Part shown: positions 14,401-24,648 of the stretch, in pieces
How positions within the stretch are numbered: the first letter of the stretch is position 1
How the letters are laid out: every line of letters begins with the position of its first letter
Origin: Erythroxylum novogranatense
Taxonomy: Eukaryota; Streptophyta; Magnoliopsida; Malpighiales; Erythroxylaceae
Direction of reading: 5' to 3'
Length of the DNA stretch: 64,000 bases
Assembly: GCA_029891385.1 (NCBI GenBank)
Contig: CM057233.1
Span: 25,900,150 to 25,964,149 of the forward strand
Made by a program: the position numbers and the translations under genes
Notes under the pieces: model-generated
Databases searched by the model: none
The model's input: only the letters and a program-made list of their open reading frames with translations
What the model was told of the DNA's origin: nothing

Positions 14401-17400
14401 CTTTCATATTTTTATTATTATTTTATTAATGTGAACCGTACGTGATCACCCAAAAAAAAAGATACACGAAAGTTTGTTTTTTTCTAGTCAATAGGTAGCA
14501 TTGGTTTTATCATATGGGTGAAAAAGAATGTTGAGTAATCTAGTAGATTCCCAAAACACTATATAGCCATAATTGGTAATGAAATTTCTCTAAGTGTGAG
14601 TTTCCTTCAGTTTTCAATATTATTTCTTTAGTTTTCTTAGCCATTTTAAGGCTAAATTAACTTCTATTGTTGACTTCTTCACACTCCCCCTCAAGTTGGT
14701 GAGTAAATGTCTATAATTCCCAGCTTGCCTAATGATTCAAATCTTGGATTAGCCATTGCCTTGTTAAATACATCTTTCTTGTCCTGTTGTGGGTAAACAA
14801 GTGAGCTACGTCAGTGCATCTTCAATTTCTCTTTTTATGAAATATTGGTCTATTACGTTGCATTAGGTTGGTAACAATGTTTATAGTTGACTTGCTATCA
14901 CTGTGAAACATTGATGGATGTGTAAGCGGTATTTGTATATCTTCCATCACTCTTTCTAGATAGATTAGTTAACAAATTCCCTAGGCCAATGCTTTGAGCT
15001 CTACTTCAGCCATGTTAAGTGCAAGTGCAAACTACTTACTCCTTCATTTGACCAAGTTACTATATAGCTAAGTGCAGTATCCAGATTTAAACCCGCTATT
15101 TGTGACTTAACTGATTAGAGATGTTAAAAAGGATCTAGCCTACCTGGCTCAATTTTGGCCCTAGGCCACGGGCCGACCATGGTCGGCCTGGCCAGTTACT
15201 TCCAAATTGACGACGTTTTGGAAGTTTTTCTTAAAACAAAATGGTGGGCCTGGTTGGCCCGACCCTCCCGTGGCCTGTCGGGCCATAGGCCGATCAGCCC
15301 GTGGTCGGGCCAGGCCCATTAACATCTCTATAATTGATACAATTTGTGTCAACAAACTATTCATCTCCCCTTAATCCAATTTTGTTGAACATTAATGCCT
15401 TTCTTGGTGTCTCTTTAAATACCTATGAATTTAGAACACTTAATACCCAAGAATGTGAAATAGTGCATCCAATTGTTTAGGGGTGGCATTTTGGTCACGG
15501 CTTAGTCCTGCCCAGCTTGAAGTTAAGGGGCTTGGCATGAGTTGACTAGGCTTTGGGCTGCACCCAAGTTTTTCCTTTTGAAAATTTTAGGCTATATGCC
15601 GAGTTTGACTCATGTTGCCCAGCCCAAAGTTTGAAAATTTCAATTAAAGACTATCATTTTGAATAAAAGGATGTCGTTTCTAACTTTTAAATAAAAAAAG
15701 TAAATAATTAGGATTAGCCTTGGCCTGATTAGATTTGAGCTCGAGCTACAAACCTCGGGCTTGGGCTCGAACATAAATTTTTGGGCCAAGACCCAAGCTT
15801 GACTTGGCCCAATACCAACCCCACAAATGTTGTTTAAGAGGTGAATGCATAAATTGACTTACAATACAAATGACATAAGCAATATGTGAATGAATAAGTG
15901 AAAGATAAGTTTTCTAACCAATCTCTAGTTTCTTCCTTAGTTAAGTAATATATTGCTCATAACTTCTTTGCATTTCCAATTTCTTTCCAAAGGGGTAATG
16001 GTGTCTAACAGATCAAGATTTACTTTCTTTGAGAGATCAAAATGTCCTCTTTGCTCCTAGCTACTTTCATACCTAGGAAATACTTCAAATTACTAATTAC
16101 GTTTTTGAATTTCTTAATTCATCACCTATGATCATGATATCATCCGCAAACGCAATTATTAAAGATCAAATTTCACTTGTTCCATGTTTGGTGAACAAAG
16201 TATGATCTACTTGTCCTTATTGTGAATGGGAATTGTAAGAATTCTCTATATTATATCTTTGTAAGAGTACAAGATGTAAAAAGTTATGGTTGTACAGCCG
16301 CCTAACTAAGAAAAAAATTGTAGAAAATAAAGGTTAATTGACAACTATATAAGAGCTATTCTATGAAACTAAATCACCCTAATTTTGGCCTAATTGAGTA
16401 CAATTGACTACAATTAAATCACATATTCAACACTGCCTCTCAAGCTGGCTTGAAGATCTCTTTAGCATGTTGACTAGAAATTCAAAGTAACCCTTGTGTA
16501 GTCCTTCAATAAGCAGATCGGCTACTTGATCTATGGTTGGTACATAAGGAACAAAAACTAACCCAATTTCAATTTTTCTCTTTGATAAAATGATTGTCAA
16601 CCTCATTGTGCTTTGTTCTATCGTGTAAAACCGGGTTATGAGCAATTGAGATGGAAGCCTTGTTAGTGCAGTAGATGTCAGTGGTGTGGTAGCTTGAAGT
16701 TTTCATCTCAGTGGTGCAACCAACCCACTCTGCATCTGTAGAGACATATATTTGTAGGTTGTTACATTTCTGAAACATAAGACCCTTTCTAGGGTTTATT
16801 TTAGGTATTTAATATCCAATAATCTGTATCAAAGTCTACCGGAATTTTGTATATCAGCTAATATTCAAATTGAGATGTAGTTGTCATAGTAAAGCAATTT
16901 GAACCAGTGTATATAAGCAGTAGCTTTTTCGTATTCATTTTTTAATTTTGATTTTTTTATAGTTGAAGATAATGTTTCAATTTTCAGTGCTATTTCTGGG
17001 TTGGTAAGCAAGTGTTGCTTTACTCTAGTATGAGACCATAAATTGAGGAACAAATTTATCTGGAATCACGTGGAAGAAGCAGAAAGGGACAGTTTAATTA
17101 CGCCAATCCACCTTATTTGGAAACTCAGATGGTGATATTAACTTTCCAAAGAGTTAAAAAGTCTCAAATAGAAGTTGACAGAGTTTGATTAAGCCAACCC
17201 ACCTAATAGTGCATCATTGGTTGTTAAATTTGCAGATGAGGATGCTTGTATTCCCTAATGATCAATCAAAAGATTCCCTTTTGTATTCCTTGTATTTTTC
17301 ACTCTGATCAAGTCTCTATCGGAAGGAGGGAATAGTGGTACTGTTAAAAACGGAAGAAGAAACAAACTGTTGGTTGATGGAAGTTGACGGTGCCGGAATG

Positions 17401-18268
17401 AAAAAGAATGGTTGACAGTGGCAGCTCTGAGTTGAGGTTTCAGTTACCTAATTCTCTGATACATATAGATTTGGAAGAAGAGTAAATATCTTATATATAT
17501 ATATATATATGATCTATACCTTATACTCGACATATATCACGACTAGATCAATAGGGTATTGCAGGGGTTTTAAGCAGAAACTGGTGTTCCTTTAGAATCT
17601 TTATAATGTACAATCAAGATTTAAGCTTTATCCATGACATCAAGCTTCTTCATCAAAGTACCTTTGGTATTGGTCTCGTGAGGCAGTACCTTGCTGTCAA
17701 TATTTCTATGGATGTGGTTAAATATTAATATCATACCTACAGAATCTGCTCATTGTAGTCCGTACAAATTCAGAGTGCCTCCGATACGATTGTCATATGA
17801 GAGAGTTAATAATACAACTAAGAATGGTTTAAGCATAGAAAGCATTTACATTGAGGAGTTACTGATTTCAGTTTAAACCATAACATTGGCACTTACATTA
17901 CCAGTATCTCCAGTGTCGTTGTATGTCTGAGCCAAATCTTGTAATATACTGCAGTATCTCCTTAAGACCTTCTGTGTTACAAGAGTCCTTTGGTTTCACA
18001 CTAGCAAGTGGGTGACATTCTAATTGTGTATATCTAACAATCTCCATCTTTTGCTGCAGAATTTAGCCGCGGATCTGAAGTAGAGATGTCTGATATCCAC
18101 AGAAGTCTTCAACAATTGTACGACTACAATGTCATGCTGAGGGACAAAGTTCTAACTACACAAGCATTACTAAATGCTCTAGTTTCTGAATCTTCTACTT
18201 CTGTAAAGGATAGCAATATACGTTGTCAAAACTTACCATCTCCACTCCCGAGAATTACTCCGCGCTAG
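1171..18268 (+). CDS. Eight-exon gene for a plant three-pass membrane protein of unknown function
   Basis: Exons as read: 1171-1542, 7464-7555, 7725-8425, 12028-12098, 12915-13004, 13128-13340, 13650-13785, 18060-18268. All seven introns are GT-AG and the frame closes over 1884 nt (627 residues plus stop). The first donor (GTTAGT at 1543) was chosen over GTGGTG at 1494 because only it keeps the frame with exon 2. Predicted order: a short Cys-containing N-terminus (CPPGF near residue 20); membrane span about 72-95; basic loop KVVVKRK near 128; span about 139-160; a large region of about 225 residues with several Asn-X-Ser/Thr sites and a Cys pair CNNC, probably extracytoplasmic; span about 389-412 ([11 protein letters not shown] start); then a Lys/Arg- and Ser-rich cytosolic tail ending in a possible coiled coil ([16 protein letters not shown]). 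It looks like a conserved plant single-gene family, but I do not recognise a named function. Introns 1, 3 and 7 are swollen by transposons; no exon is broken. Confidence 0.85.
2674..5060 (-). mobile_element. Ty1/copia retrotransposon relic (pol 3' half and 3' LTR) in intron 1
   Basis: On the minus strand, copia fragments appear in the expected order: integrase C-terminal part (about 5051-4766), reverse transcriptase start (4378-4136, with [15 protein letters not shown] and [11 protein letters not shown]), a later RT stretch (3770-3537), and RNase H (3390-3208 with [12 protein letters not shown] and DWAGSKL; 3069-2845 with the H.RTKHI.IDYHF motif). A polypurine tract TTGAGGGGGAG precedes TGTTA at 2818, the start of a probable short 3' LTR (about 2818 down to 2674). 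Many stops and frame changes make it non-functional. It lies antisense to the host gene, inside its intron. Confidence 0.8.
5449..5780 (-). mobile_element. Degenerate TRIM-like element in intron 1
   Basis: Two related stretches of about 90-110 bases (near 5470-5560 and 5685-5775) share a GGAGG-ACT...CTTATGC..TTATTC..TGGATGTGGGATATCTTAATA pattern. Between them, CTCTGATACCATTTTA at about 5651-5666 is the reverse complement of a TGGTATCAGAG primer-binding site (initiator tRNA-Met type). Two short LTRs around a binding site with no coding room fits a TRIM on the minus strand. Limits are approximate and no target duplication was resolved. Confidence 0.45.
5975..6866 (-). pseudogene. Ty3/gypsy gag fragment with primer-binding site, intron 1
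   Basis: Minus-strand reading starts at an ATG at 6840 ([15 protein letters not shown]). It runs into a retrotransposon gag domain: [19 protein letters not shown], then [18 protein letters not shown] and [10 protein letters not shown] (6454-6242). The tail has [20 protein letters not shown] and is broken by stops. Just before the ATG, TTATCAAAGCCA (about 6848-6862) resembles a decayed TGGTATCAGAGCC binding site, so 5' LTR sequence should lie at higher coordinates, up to about 7160. The domain pattern is that of plant gypsy (chromovirus-like) gag. No matching pol follows; the element is truncated. Confidence 0.75.
7060..7463. other. Rest of intron 1, partly decayed LTR
   Basis: AT-rich DNA between the gag fragment and exon 2. 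The proximal part may be 5' LTR of the gypsy relic; I could not mark its end. The last 20 bases are a pyrimidine-rich tract leading to the acceptor CAG at 7461-7463. Confidence 0.35.
8426..9859. other. Intron 3, first part: no gene seen
   Basis: AT-rich intronic sequence starting with a strong donor GTAAGT. No open frame of protein-like composition and no transposon I recognise. Confidence 0.4.
9860..10112 (+). mobile_element. tRNA-derived SINE with perfect 10-bp target duplication
   Basis: The element body is 9870-10102. Its head is tRNA-like: a box A-like GTTAGTGGAGTGG region and a clear box B, GTGTTCGAATCCC. A tRNA-unrelated body ends in a TAGCGGCTATGGGTTTCTCC phrase and an A-rich tail of more than 10 A. 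GAAAATTGAG occurs directly before (9860-9869) and directly after (10103-10112), a target duplication typical of LINE-mobilised SINE insertion. The perfect duplication suggests a fairly recent insertion into intron 3 of the host gene, same strand. Confidence 0.88.
10854..11041. repeat. 94-bp tandem duplication, two copies
   Basis: A unit starting TTCTAGCAGAATTCATATGC is present at 10854-10947 and again at 10948-11041, with about ten differences. Simple local duplication inside intron 3. Confidence 0.8.
11395..11454. repeat. CA then TA microsatellite
   Basis: A short ACACAC tract runs into about 19 TA units (11417-11454) within intron 3. Likely length-polymorphic. Confidence 0.9.
15116..15330. 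mobile_element. hAT-type MITE, 215 bp, 8-bp target duplication
   Basis: Ends are TAGAGATGTTAA and TTAACATCTCTA, a perfect inverted pair. Flanks are TAACTGAT (15108-15115) and TAATTGAT (15331-15338), an 8-bp duplication with one change. The interior is GC-rich against AT-rich surroundings (GGCC/GGGCC words). It sits inside copia pol sequence. Confidence 0.85.
15478..15823. mobile_element. hAT-type MITE, 346 bp, 8-bp target duplication
   Basis: Starts TAGGGGTGG and ends CCAACCCCA, imperfect inverted ends. Flanked by CAATTGTT (15470-15477) and CAAATGTT (15824-15831), an 8-bp duplication with one mismatch. The interior has GGGCTTGGGC/GCCCAAGC words. A second insertion into the same copia relic, 147 bp from the first. 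Confidence 0.78.
16221..16790 (-). mobile_element. Third Ty1/copia relic: RNase H end plus 212-bp 3' LTR
   Basis: Minus-strand reading gives [14 protein letters not shown], an internal gap, then [27 protein letters not shown] and a QVADLL region. This is the C-terminal end of copia RNase H with about 50 residues missing after GC. A purine-rich GCTTGAGAGGCAG tract precedes a TG...CA LTR, TGTTGAATATG at 16432 running to CATTCACA at 16221. It differs from the other two copia relics in this gene. The 5' part is missing. Confidence 0.72.
16800..18059. other. Distal part of intron 7, no gene seen
   Basis: AT-rich intron. Contains a TA microsatellite at 17491-17510. Ends in TTTTGCTGCAG, a good acceptor for the last exon. 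The short open frame at 17691-17876 has no family features. Confidence 0.4.
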
Positions 18269-19186
18269 TTTTATCGTTGTTCTGCTTATATTGGAATAGA
18301 AGGTTTTGCGGATTGCAGGTATTTGGTTTCAGGAACCGAAGTTTGGTAGATATTTTCTTGGAAAATGAAAAAACACTCTAGATCATGAAAACTTCAGAAT
18401 GTCTCTGGCAAACCACTCTTCGAGCAATGATCAACATTGTCAATGTCACTTGTTATGGTGGAGAGGTTTCAGCTTGATCATGGAAGAGGGTGAGGCAAAA
18501 AGGGATTCCAGCTTTAGCACAGCAGACGGTATATTAGGCTCAATTTTTGCGTTGAATTGATGCTGAAAAAGAAGACGTGTGTCCATTATTTGGCGTTGTT
18601 GTGAAGTTTATAGCTGCTTAAAACGTAAAAATGTCAATGGCGTGTAAATGACAGAAAACAAATGGAACTAAGAAAGACAGGTGCGGAGTCTTTTCTGATA
18701 TATTCTTTTCCTTTGTTTTGTTTTGATGGCATTACCGGAGTTACATGTTGATCAATGTTTTCTTTAGATGATTAGAATGTTCATTGTTTTGTTCGTTGTA
18801 GGATGAACCATTTTAACACTGTTGTAGAGGCTTGGATTCACCTCCTTTGAATCCTTTTTGTTTTTGGTAAAGCTCCCTTCTCAAGTAATCTTGGCTTGAA
18901 ATTGTAGGTCTGCCCCGTAGTTGATGGGTAAAGTTCTATTTAATCAGTTTTGCATTCGAGTTGAGGTATATATATAGAGAGAATTCCAATAGGATTTCGG
19001 GATCGAAAGTTCATGACTTGAAATTAGTTGTATTGGAATTTTCATCCCTCATTACTCGTTAAAAATCTCAAATTTTTTAATTTATCTTTATGTCCACCTT
19101 TATAGAGCAAATTGGACTTTTAACTCAAATCTAATTTATTCGTATCTCCACTCTTAAAAAAGGGTAAAGCATGATGAAGATAAGCA
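18269..19186 (+). other. 3' UTR and downstream flank of the membrane-protein gene
   Basis: No coding signal after the stop at 18266-18268. The 3' untranslated region probably occupies several hundred bases; T-rich and AATAAA-poor sequence leaves the cleavage site undetermined. Near 18980-19050 a short inverted pair (GAATTCCAATA...TATTGGAATTTTC) may be a small foldback repeat. Confidence 0.4.
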
Positions 19187-19695
19187 TCCATTGTTACATT
19201 ATAGTTTCTAATCAATGATTGGTTGTAATTTAGTGATAAAATAATTTTAATACATTTTTATTTTGTACATGTTTAGATGTATTTGATAAACTCTCAGAGG
19301 AATTGTACAGTGCAAATAAAATTATAATGAAATTATAATTATAAGATTCATATTGTTTTATGTGTTATCCTTAAATTATTTCTAGTCATTATTTTAATAA
19401 GACAGGACATTAATATAATGTAAAAGACTAGCATAGATTATATTTTTTAATGAAAAAGTAGTCGATTTCATATTCTAAAGTATAGTGATGCTCTCTTTTT
19501 GAATATAAATAAAATTAGTTCGAAAGGTGTAAATTATAGAATGTATGAGGTTATATCTCCGAAAATGGTGCTCAAACTGTGAAGAAAATGCACATTGGAA
19601 ATATCCAACAACATTATATTCCAGATGTTCAAATGAAATCTAGTAGGATTGGATAAGAGTAGATGACTAGCATTGATCATAATGGTCATCTTGAG

Positions 19696-20158
19696 TTTTG
19701 GGTGATCAGGATATGTTTTTTTAGAAACGAAAGAACTCGCAACGGCTATCATTTGGATGAGCACTAGGAAAACTTTTGGATTGACGCAATAGCTTACAAA
19801 TTATGTCAACTGGTACTCTACAGTAAACAAGTCCTGTACGACAGGCTCAATCGAAAGAGCGTAAGTAGAGGGATTCGAACACAAGACCTTGTAGCTCAAT
19901 GCCTCAATCCTAATATGTTGCTAGACGTCAATATTGATCCATAATTATCAATTATTTAATTAGAAAATTAAAGATAAATTAAAAAAACTTTAATTTATGT
20001 AATTTTAATTTTAATTTTAATTTTGAATTATAATTATAATTTATAATTATTACCAACATATTTGGAAACCTAATGATCTCACATAAAAAACGAGTTTGAA
20101 GAGAGCAAAAACATTTTAATCAAATTAGTTTGAGAAACTTTATAATTAAATATGAGAT
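19696..20158. repeat. 463-bp direct repeat, copy 1 (pairs with 21001-21464)
   Basis: Begins TTTTGGGTGATCAGG and ends TATGAGAT in both places. I counted about seven differences over 463 bases (roughly 98.5% identical by eye). It contains a reversed SINE and part of the E1 LTR. Copy 2 is in its natural LTR context; copy 1 is joined to LINE sequence, so copy 1 is the derived one. Confidence 0.9.
19711..19935 (-). mobile_element. Reversed SINE, copy within the duplicated segment
   Basis: On the minus strand: box B-like GTGTTCGAATCCC, then CTCTACTTACGCTC and GAGCCTGTCGTA phrases shared with the SINE at 9870, ending in a T-run on the plus strand (the A tail) near 19713. Same SINE superfamily as 9870, clearly diverged. 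The copy at 21016-21240 is its parent in the E1 LTR. Confidence 0.7.
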
Positions 20159-20473
20159 CATTAGCTTTATCGAAAATTTTGGCATTTCTCATTCTCCGAA
20201 TGTAGTGTGTCGATGTAGAAAAATTAGTTTTGAATAACCTTTGATCTTCTTTATTAGTCCATCTCAGATTGGCAGCCCAAGTCAAAGTATTCATCCAACT
20301 AAGATGAGTGCTTGTAATCTAAAGATATTGAGAATAAATACTCCATAGTAATTTGGTTTGAGAACATTTGAAGAAAATATGGCTTAAGGTTTCAATTTTT
20401 ACAAAGCATAGAGGGCAATTAGTGGAAATTAATTTTATCTTTAGTTCCCAATTTTTGTAAAGCAACTAACTAT
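20159..20473 (-). pseudogene. LINE reverse-transcriptase C-terminal (zinc-binding) fragment
   Basis: Minus-strand reading gives NWELKIKLISTNCPLCFVK followed by ETLSHIFFKCSQTKLLW, the Cys-Pro-Leu-Cys ... His ... Cys pattern of the plant LINE zinc-binding domain. Downstream comes WMNTLTWAANLRWTNKED and then a junction into LTR sequence at 20158. The 71-residue open frame at 20294-20079 is therefore a chimera of LINE and LTR sequence, not a gene. Confidence 0.7.
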
Positions 20474-21000
20474 AAGATGGAGATACTTAAACAAATGTGT
20501 AGGTGCTTGTTAGAGAACAAGTTCAGTAAACTAACCTGATATAAAATATTTAGTTGAAATTTTACTTGTATGTTTATTGAAATTCTCATAGTGATGATTG
20601 TATAAGTGATCATTTAATTTGAGGTCTCCAAAATTATCTTATATAGGAATTATTATGATTTGATACTACTTATGACATTTTAATCATGGGTAATTCAGCT
20701 GGTAGTTATTAAATGTAACATAATCACCTTAAAATACGTAGGGAAAATATTCTATTGTCTTTGATTAGTATTGATTTAGAAAATCCTTGGCTAAGATAGA
20801 ATGAGGTTTTGTAAATAGTTTATATATGACGTTAATTGAATTAATAGCTAATGACGGAGAACTAATACGATTGGACTCAAAATAGAGTAGACATTAATTT
20901 CATGCTCTATATCTAATTGGTATATTGTATGATGAAATGATTAAATTATATGAAAATATGCACAAAAATGTTAATCAAAACTACTTTGACATTCCTAAAT

Positions 21001-21464
21001 TTTTGGGTGATCAGGATATGTTTTTTTAGAAACGAAAGAACTCGCAACGGCTATCATTTGGATGAGCACTAGGAAAACCTTTGGATTGACGCAATAGCTT
21101 ACAAATCATGTCAACTGGTACTCCACAGTAAACAAGTCCTGTACGACAGGCTCAATCGAGAGAGCGTAAGTAGAGGGATTCGAACACAAGACCTTGTAGC
21201 TCAATGCCTCAATCCTAATATGTTGCTAGACGTCAATATTGATCCATAATTATCAATTATATAATTAGAAAATTAAAGATAAATTAAAAAAACTTTAATT
21301 TATGTAATTTTAATTTTAATTTTAATTTTGAATTATAATTATAATTTATAATTATTACCAGCATATTTGGAAACCTAATGATCTCACATAAAAAAACGAG
21401 TTTGAAGAGAGCAAAAACATTTTAATCAAATTAGTTTGAGAAACTTTATAATTAAATATGAGAT
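21001..21464. repeat. 463-bp direct repeat, copy 2, with reversed SINE in the E1 5' LTR
   Basis: Same limits as copy 1. It carries the SINE (about 21016-21240, minus strand) inserted in the LTR. Downstream the LTR continues without break (GAGATATTTAATAAATAA), matching the 3' LTR at about 33150. This is the original location of the duplicated segment. Confidence 0.85.
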
Positions 21465-22703
21465 ATTTAATAAATAAAGATCAATATGAGATATTAGATC
21501 TTATTTAGACATAATCTGTTATTTAATTAGAATTATTTGTTATTCTAATTAAAGTTTTATTGAAATTAGAATTTAATTTCAGTTAAATTACTAAAATATC
21601 TAAAAATTTTATAAATAGGCTTAAATTCTAATGAAATTAGCACTCTTTACTTACTTTGTACTCTCAACTTGCTTCGTGGATACACTTAAAGATCAAATAC
21701 TTTTGCAGCTACAGTAGTTGAGATAGATTGATTTCAGAAGCAGTTTAAGAGATATTATAAGATTATAATCAAGATTCGAAATAAGGTAAGAATTATCATT
21801 CATACTTTATTATGATTTAATTGCTAATGATTTTATATAATTAAAGTGATGTTGATTTTAAGGAATCAAAATATGAAAAAGTTTCATAATTATTCTGTTG
21901 TGGTCGGAATTGGATACCGTCCTGATTTTTGAAAAGTGGTATCAAAGTTACTGTTAGTTATATAATTTGATTAAATTCACTTGATTGTTATTGATTTGAT
22001 TAAAAATAATAGTGCTTAAAATATTAATTAATGAATATGTATAATCTGATTAAGATTAATGAATTAAAACCTCGCATGCTTGTTCTTGATTATAAAAATT
22101 CAACATACGGAACCTTGTCTTTTTCTGGAAAGCTTACAAATTAAATTGTGTTTGTTCTGAAAAACCATATATTATACCTTATTTTAGATATTGTATTTTT
22201 GCATCTGCAATGAAAATTTTTTCCTTTGTTGTTATTGAATGTGGATCCTGGAAAATAAATTGAGCATGTACCCTTCACTTATTTTTCCAAAATCTGTGTT
22301 TAAGAAACTCATAACCAATAATTTTCTTGGGTTATACAACTTCGAAATAAGGAAATAGGATTTGTTTGTGAATGGTTTGATTTTCTAGTTCTGGTTGGTT
22401 TGTTTGTTCGTTACCAATGAAGAATCACCACTAGTGAGGGCGATAACTCACCCACAAATGAGACATTTGATACATTTCATGTATAGTTGCAGAGCTAGGA
22501 GACATTGAAATATTCACTTTCTTGATAAATTCAAAGAGTTTGTTTTGGAAATGATTGTGAATTTATCATGTCTATAAGAAGTTAAGTGGGAGAATAGTCA
22601 TCCTTTTTAGTGGGAGTATGTAGAGACATTTTGATCGTAAAGAACAATAATTCAAATTTTCAATTGTTGAAAACATAATTGTCCAAGAGCAACCAATGTT
22701 GGA

Positions 22704-22753
22704 TATGAAAAAGTGACAATTTAATTCTATGAAAAAGTGACAATTTAATTCTA
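22704..22753. repeat. 24-bp tandem duplication in the E1 interior
   Basis: ATGAAAAAGTGACAATTTAA plus TTCT occurs twice in direct succession. Local slippage product. Confidence 0.8.
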
Positions 22754-23039
22754 GGAAATAAATATATAGAGATAGATTGGAAGTTGTTAACCTATTCTAA
22801 GTGCAAGTACACAAATAATGTACTAAAGATGTTTAGTATTTGAGATATCGATAATTGTGAAGTATTAAAGATATCCATTATTTTATATATGAGTTGACAT
22901 TTATGTTCAAATTGATAAGGATATTACTTTAAAGTAAATCCTAATTAAGGTTTATTTATTTTAAACAAATATCATTTTAAGATTGGAAAGGTTCTAGTGT
23001 AACATGGTTGCTAATTAAGCTAAAATATATTTTTCATTT

Positions 23040-23365
23040 AGTGGAAATGATTATTGGATCAACAAGCTCTTTAATGAACTTGATATAGTTCCTTACATTG
23101 TTTAAGATAGTAATTTAATGTGGAACAATAGAGTCATTGGGCAAGTCAAAGGCTAAGATCGTATCAAAGATCTAACAATGTATATAGGAAAATTTTCTTA
23201 ATTATAATGATACTTAAGATAGGAGTTGTAAGATTTAATTAAGTGCTCACTATAGAGAAATTAGTAGAACTCTCTCATTAAGATACTATCCCAATAGTAG
23301 CATGATGATCATATGCCGATACGGTATAAGATGCTTAAACGATTAACTTAGTGCAAGTGGAAGAT
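23040..23365 (+). pseudogene. Copia RNase H relic at the 3' end of E1
   Basis: Plus-strand reading gives WINKLFNELDIVPYIV, then a stop, then a degraded stretch whose spacing matches the copia W-I-x-K-F...E-L...V-P-S and CDN.GA.AQAKEP region of RNase H. It ends just before the polypurine tract GTGGAAGAT and the 3' LTR at 23366. It identifies E1 as Ty1/copia. Heavily decayed. Confidence 0.5.
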
Positions 23366-24527
23366 TGTTGGCTTATTTCCTACAACCAATAGATTGGTTA
23401 TAGTTTATTGACAAAATAATTAAAAGCTTTCTTTATCTTTAGTTAAGATGTATATGATAAAGTCTATAGGACAATTATACATTGCAAAAGAAATTATAAT
23501 GAGACAATAATTATGAGATTTATATCACATTTATATATTATCCCTAAATTGTTCCTAATCGTTTCTTTATTAAAATTGGATATTATTATAATGTAAAAAG
23601 ACTAGTGCATGTTATGTTTTACCTTATAAAGGAAGTAACCTATCTCATAGGTTAAAGTATAAAGATACTTAAACAAATGTGTAGGTGCTTGTTAGAGAAT
23701 AAATTCACTAAACTAGCCCGATCTAAGAAATCTATTTAGAACATTACTTGTATATCTATGACAATTCTCATTGTGATGATTATATAAGTGATCCTTTGTC
23801 TTGAGGTGTAGGGCACCATTTTTCGGAACCTAACTCTTACTCTGATACCATACATATTGGGTCCCGAGATCCAGAGCCCAACTCTTGAACCATAAAATAT
23901 GAGCGTATTCCAAGAAATCACCTTAACCACTATTGGTTCATCTTCTTTCTCTATTACCTTGTAGGGTTAAATTCAAAGAACCCTTATTAATCATCATCCC
24001 AAAAGTGGAGGCGTGCCCACACCAGTCAATCACCAAAATCATAATTGACTTCTTCAAAACAATTGTAGCCCCAAATCTCTAGTTTTATTTGAAGCAAGAA
24101 CTATCTCAATTGGAACTCTATAGAAGAAGTTATGCTTAAAAAGCCAAAGTATGTTCATACCCCAATCATGTTCTCTCAACTGACCCCTCACTATCTTTTC
24201 ATCAATCTTTTTCATACCAAACCCAAAAGCCACTAATTTTAATAGAGAGGTAGAAAAATGTCTTAGGAATCTATTGCTTCAATAATCACTTCATTCGAAG
24301 GTCGGATGAAGAAGTTATGGCCAAAAATATCAAACATGTTTATATCCTCGATCATATTTTACCTCTCTTGGTGAAAATGCCATAACTTTTGCTACAGATG
24401 TCTGATTGATGTCTTTTTTAGACGATTTGAAACAAGACTTCGAGATCTACAACTTTTATGAGACCACAAATCGAGATTCTGCCTCTAAAAGGTCAAAATC
24501 ATGATTTATTATAGCTGTCTCGTGAAT

Positions 24528-24640
24528 GTCAGTTTAACGGACATCCATGTCCTTTTAACTGACACAGACTGGCTTGGGAGCCATTTTTTACCCGAGAAGG
24601 TCCGTTTAACGGACCTAAAGTCTGTTAAACGGACATTGGC
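24528..24640. repeat. Quasi-palindromic word block (GTCCGTTTAACGGAC type)
   Basis: GTCAGTTTAACGGACAT at 24528 pairs with ATGTCCTTTTAACTGAC ending at 24563 (15 of 17). GGTCCGTTTAACGGACC at 24599-24615 is a palindrome around one base. GTCTGTTAAACGGAC at 24620-24634 is another variant. A related block stands at 28639-28674. The word directly precedes an LTR start at 24649. Confidence 0.75.
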
Positions 24641-24648
24641 GAGGCTGA

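Larger units (their letters stand above)
14450..16220 (-). mobile_element. Second Ty1/copia relic in intron 7, split by two MITEs
   Basis: On the minus strand the reverse transcriptase segment comes first (about 16205-15836, with [20 protein letters not shown]). A short segment at 15469-15339 resembles the conserved TPGKGLLF region. RNase H remnants follow at about 15107-14690. A polypurine tract CTTGAGGGGGAG leads into TGTGAAG at 14683, the probable start of the 3' LTR, whose outer end I could not place. Two hAT MITEs (15116-15330 and 15478-15823) interrupt the pol sequence and are younger than it. Confidence 0.72.
19487..20473. mobile_element. Patchwork insertion in the E1 5' LTR (LTR + SINE + LINE pieces)
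   Basis: In the 3' LTR, the segment ending TTAAAGTATA runs straight on to AGATACTTAAACAAATG. In the 5' LTR about 990 bases intervene. They comprise an unidentified piece (19487-19695), a 463-bp copy of LTR plus SINE also found at 21001-21464 (19696-20158), and a LINE zinc-binding fragment (20159-20470). Joints have no transposon-like ends, so assembly during break repair is a better explanation than simple transposition. That is inference. Confidence 0.65.

Noticed and set aside
15161..15364. 67-residue minus-strand open frame in GC-rich DNA
   Set aside because: Its GC content is that of the MITE at 15116-15330; it is not coding.
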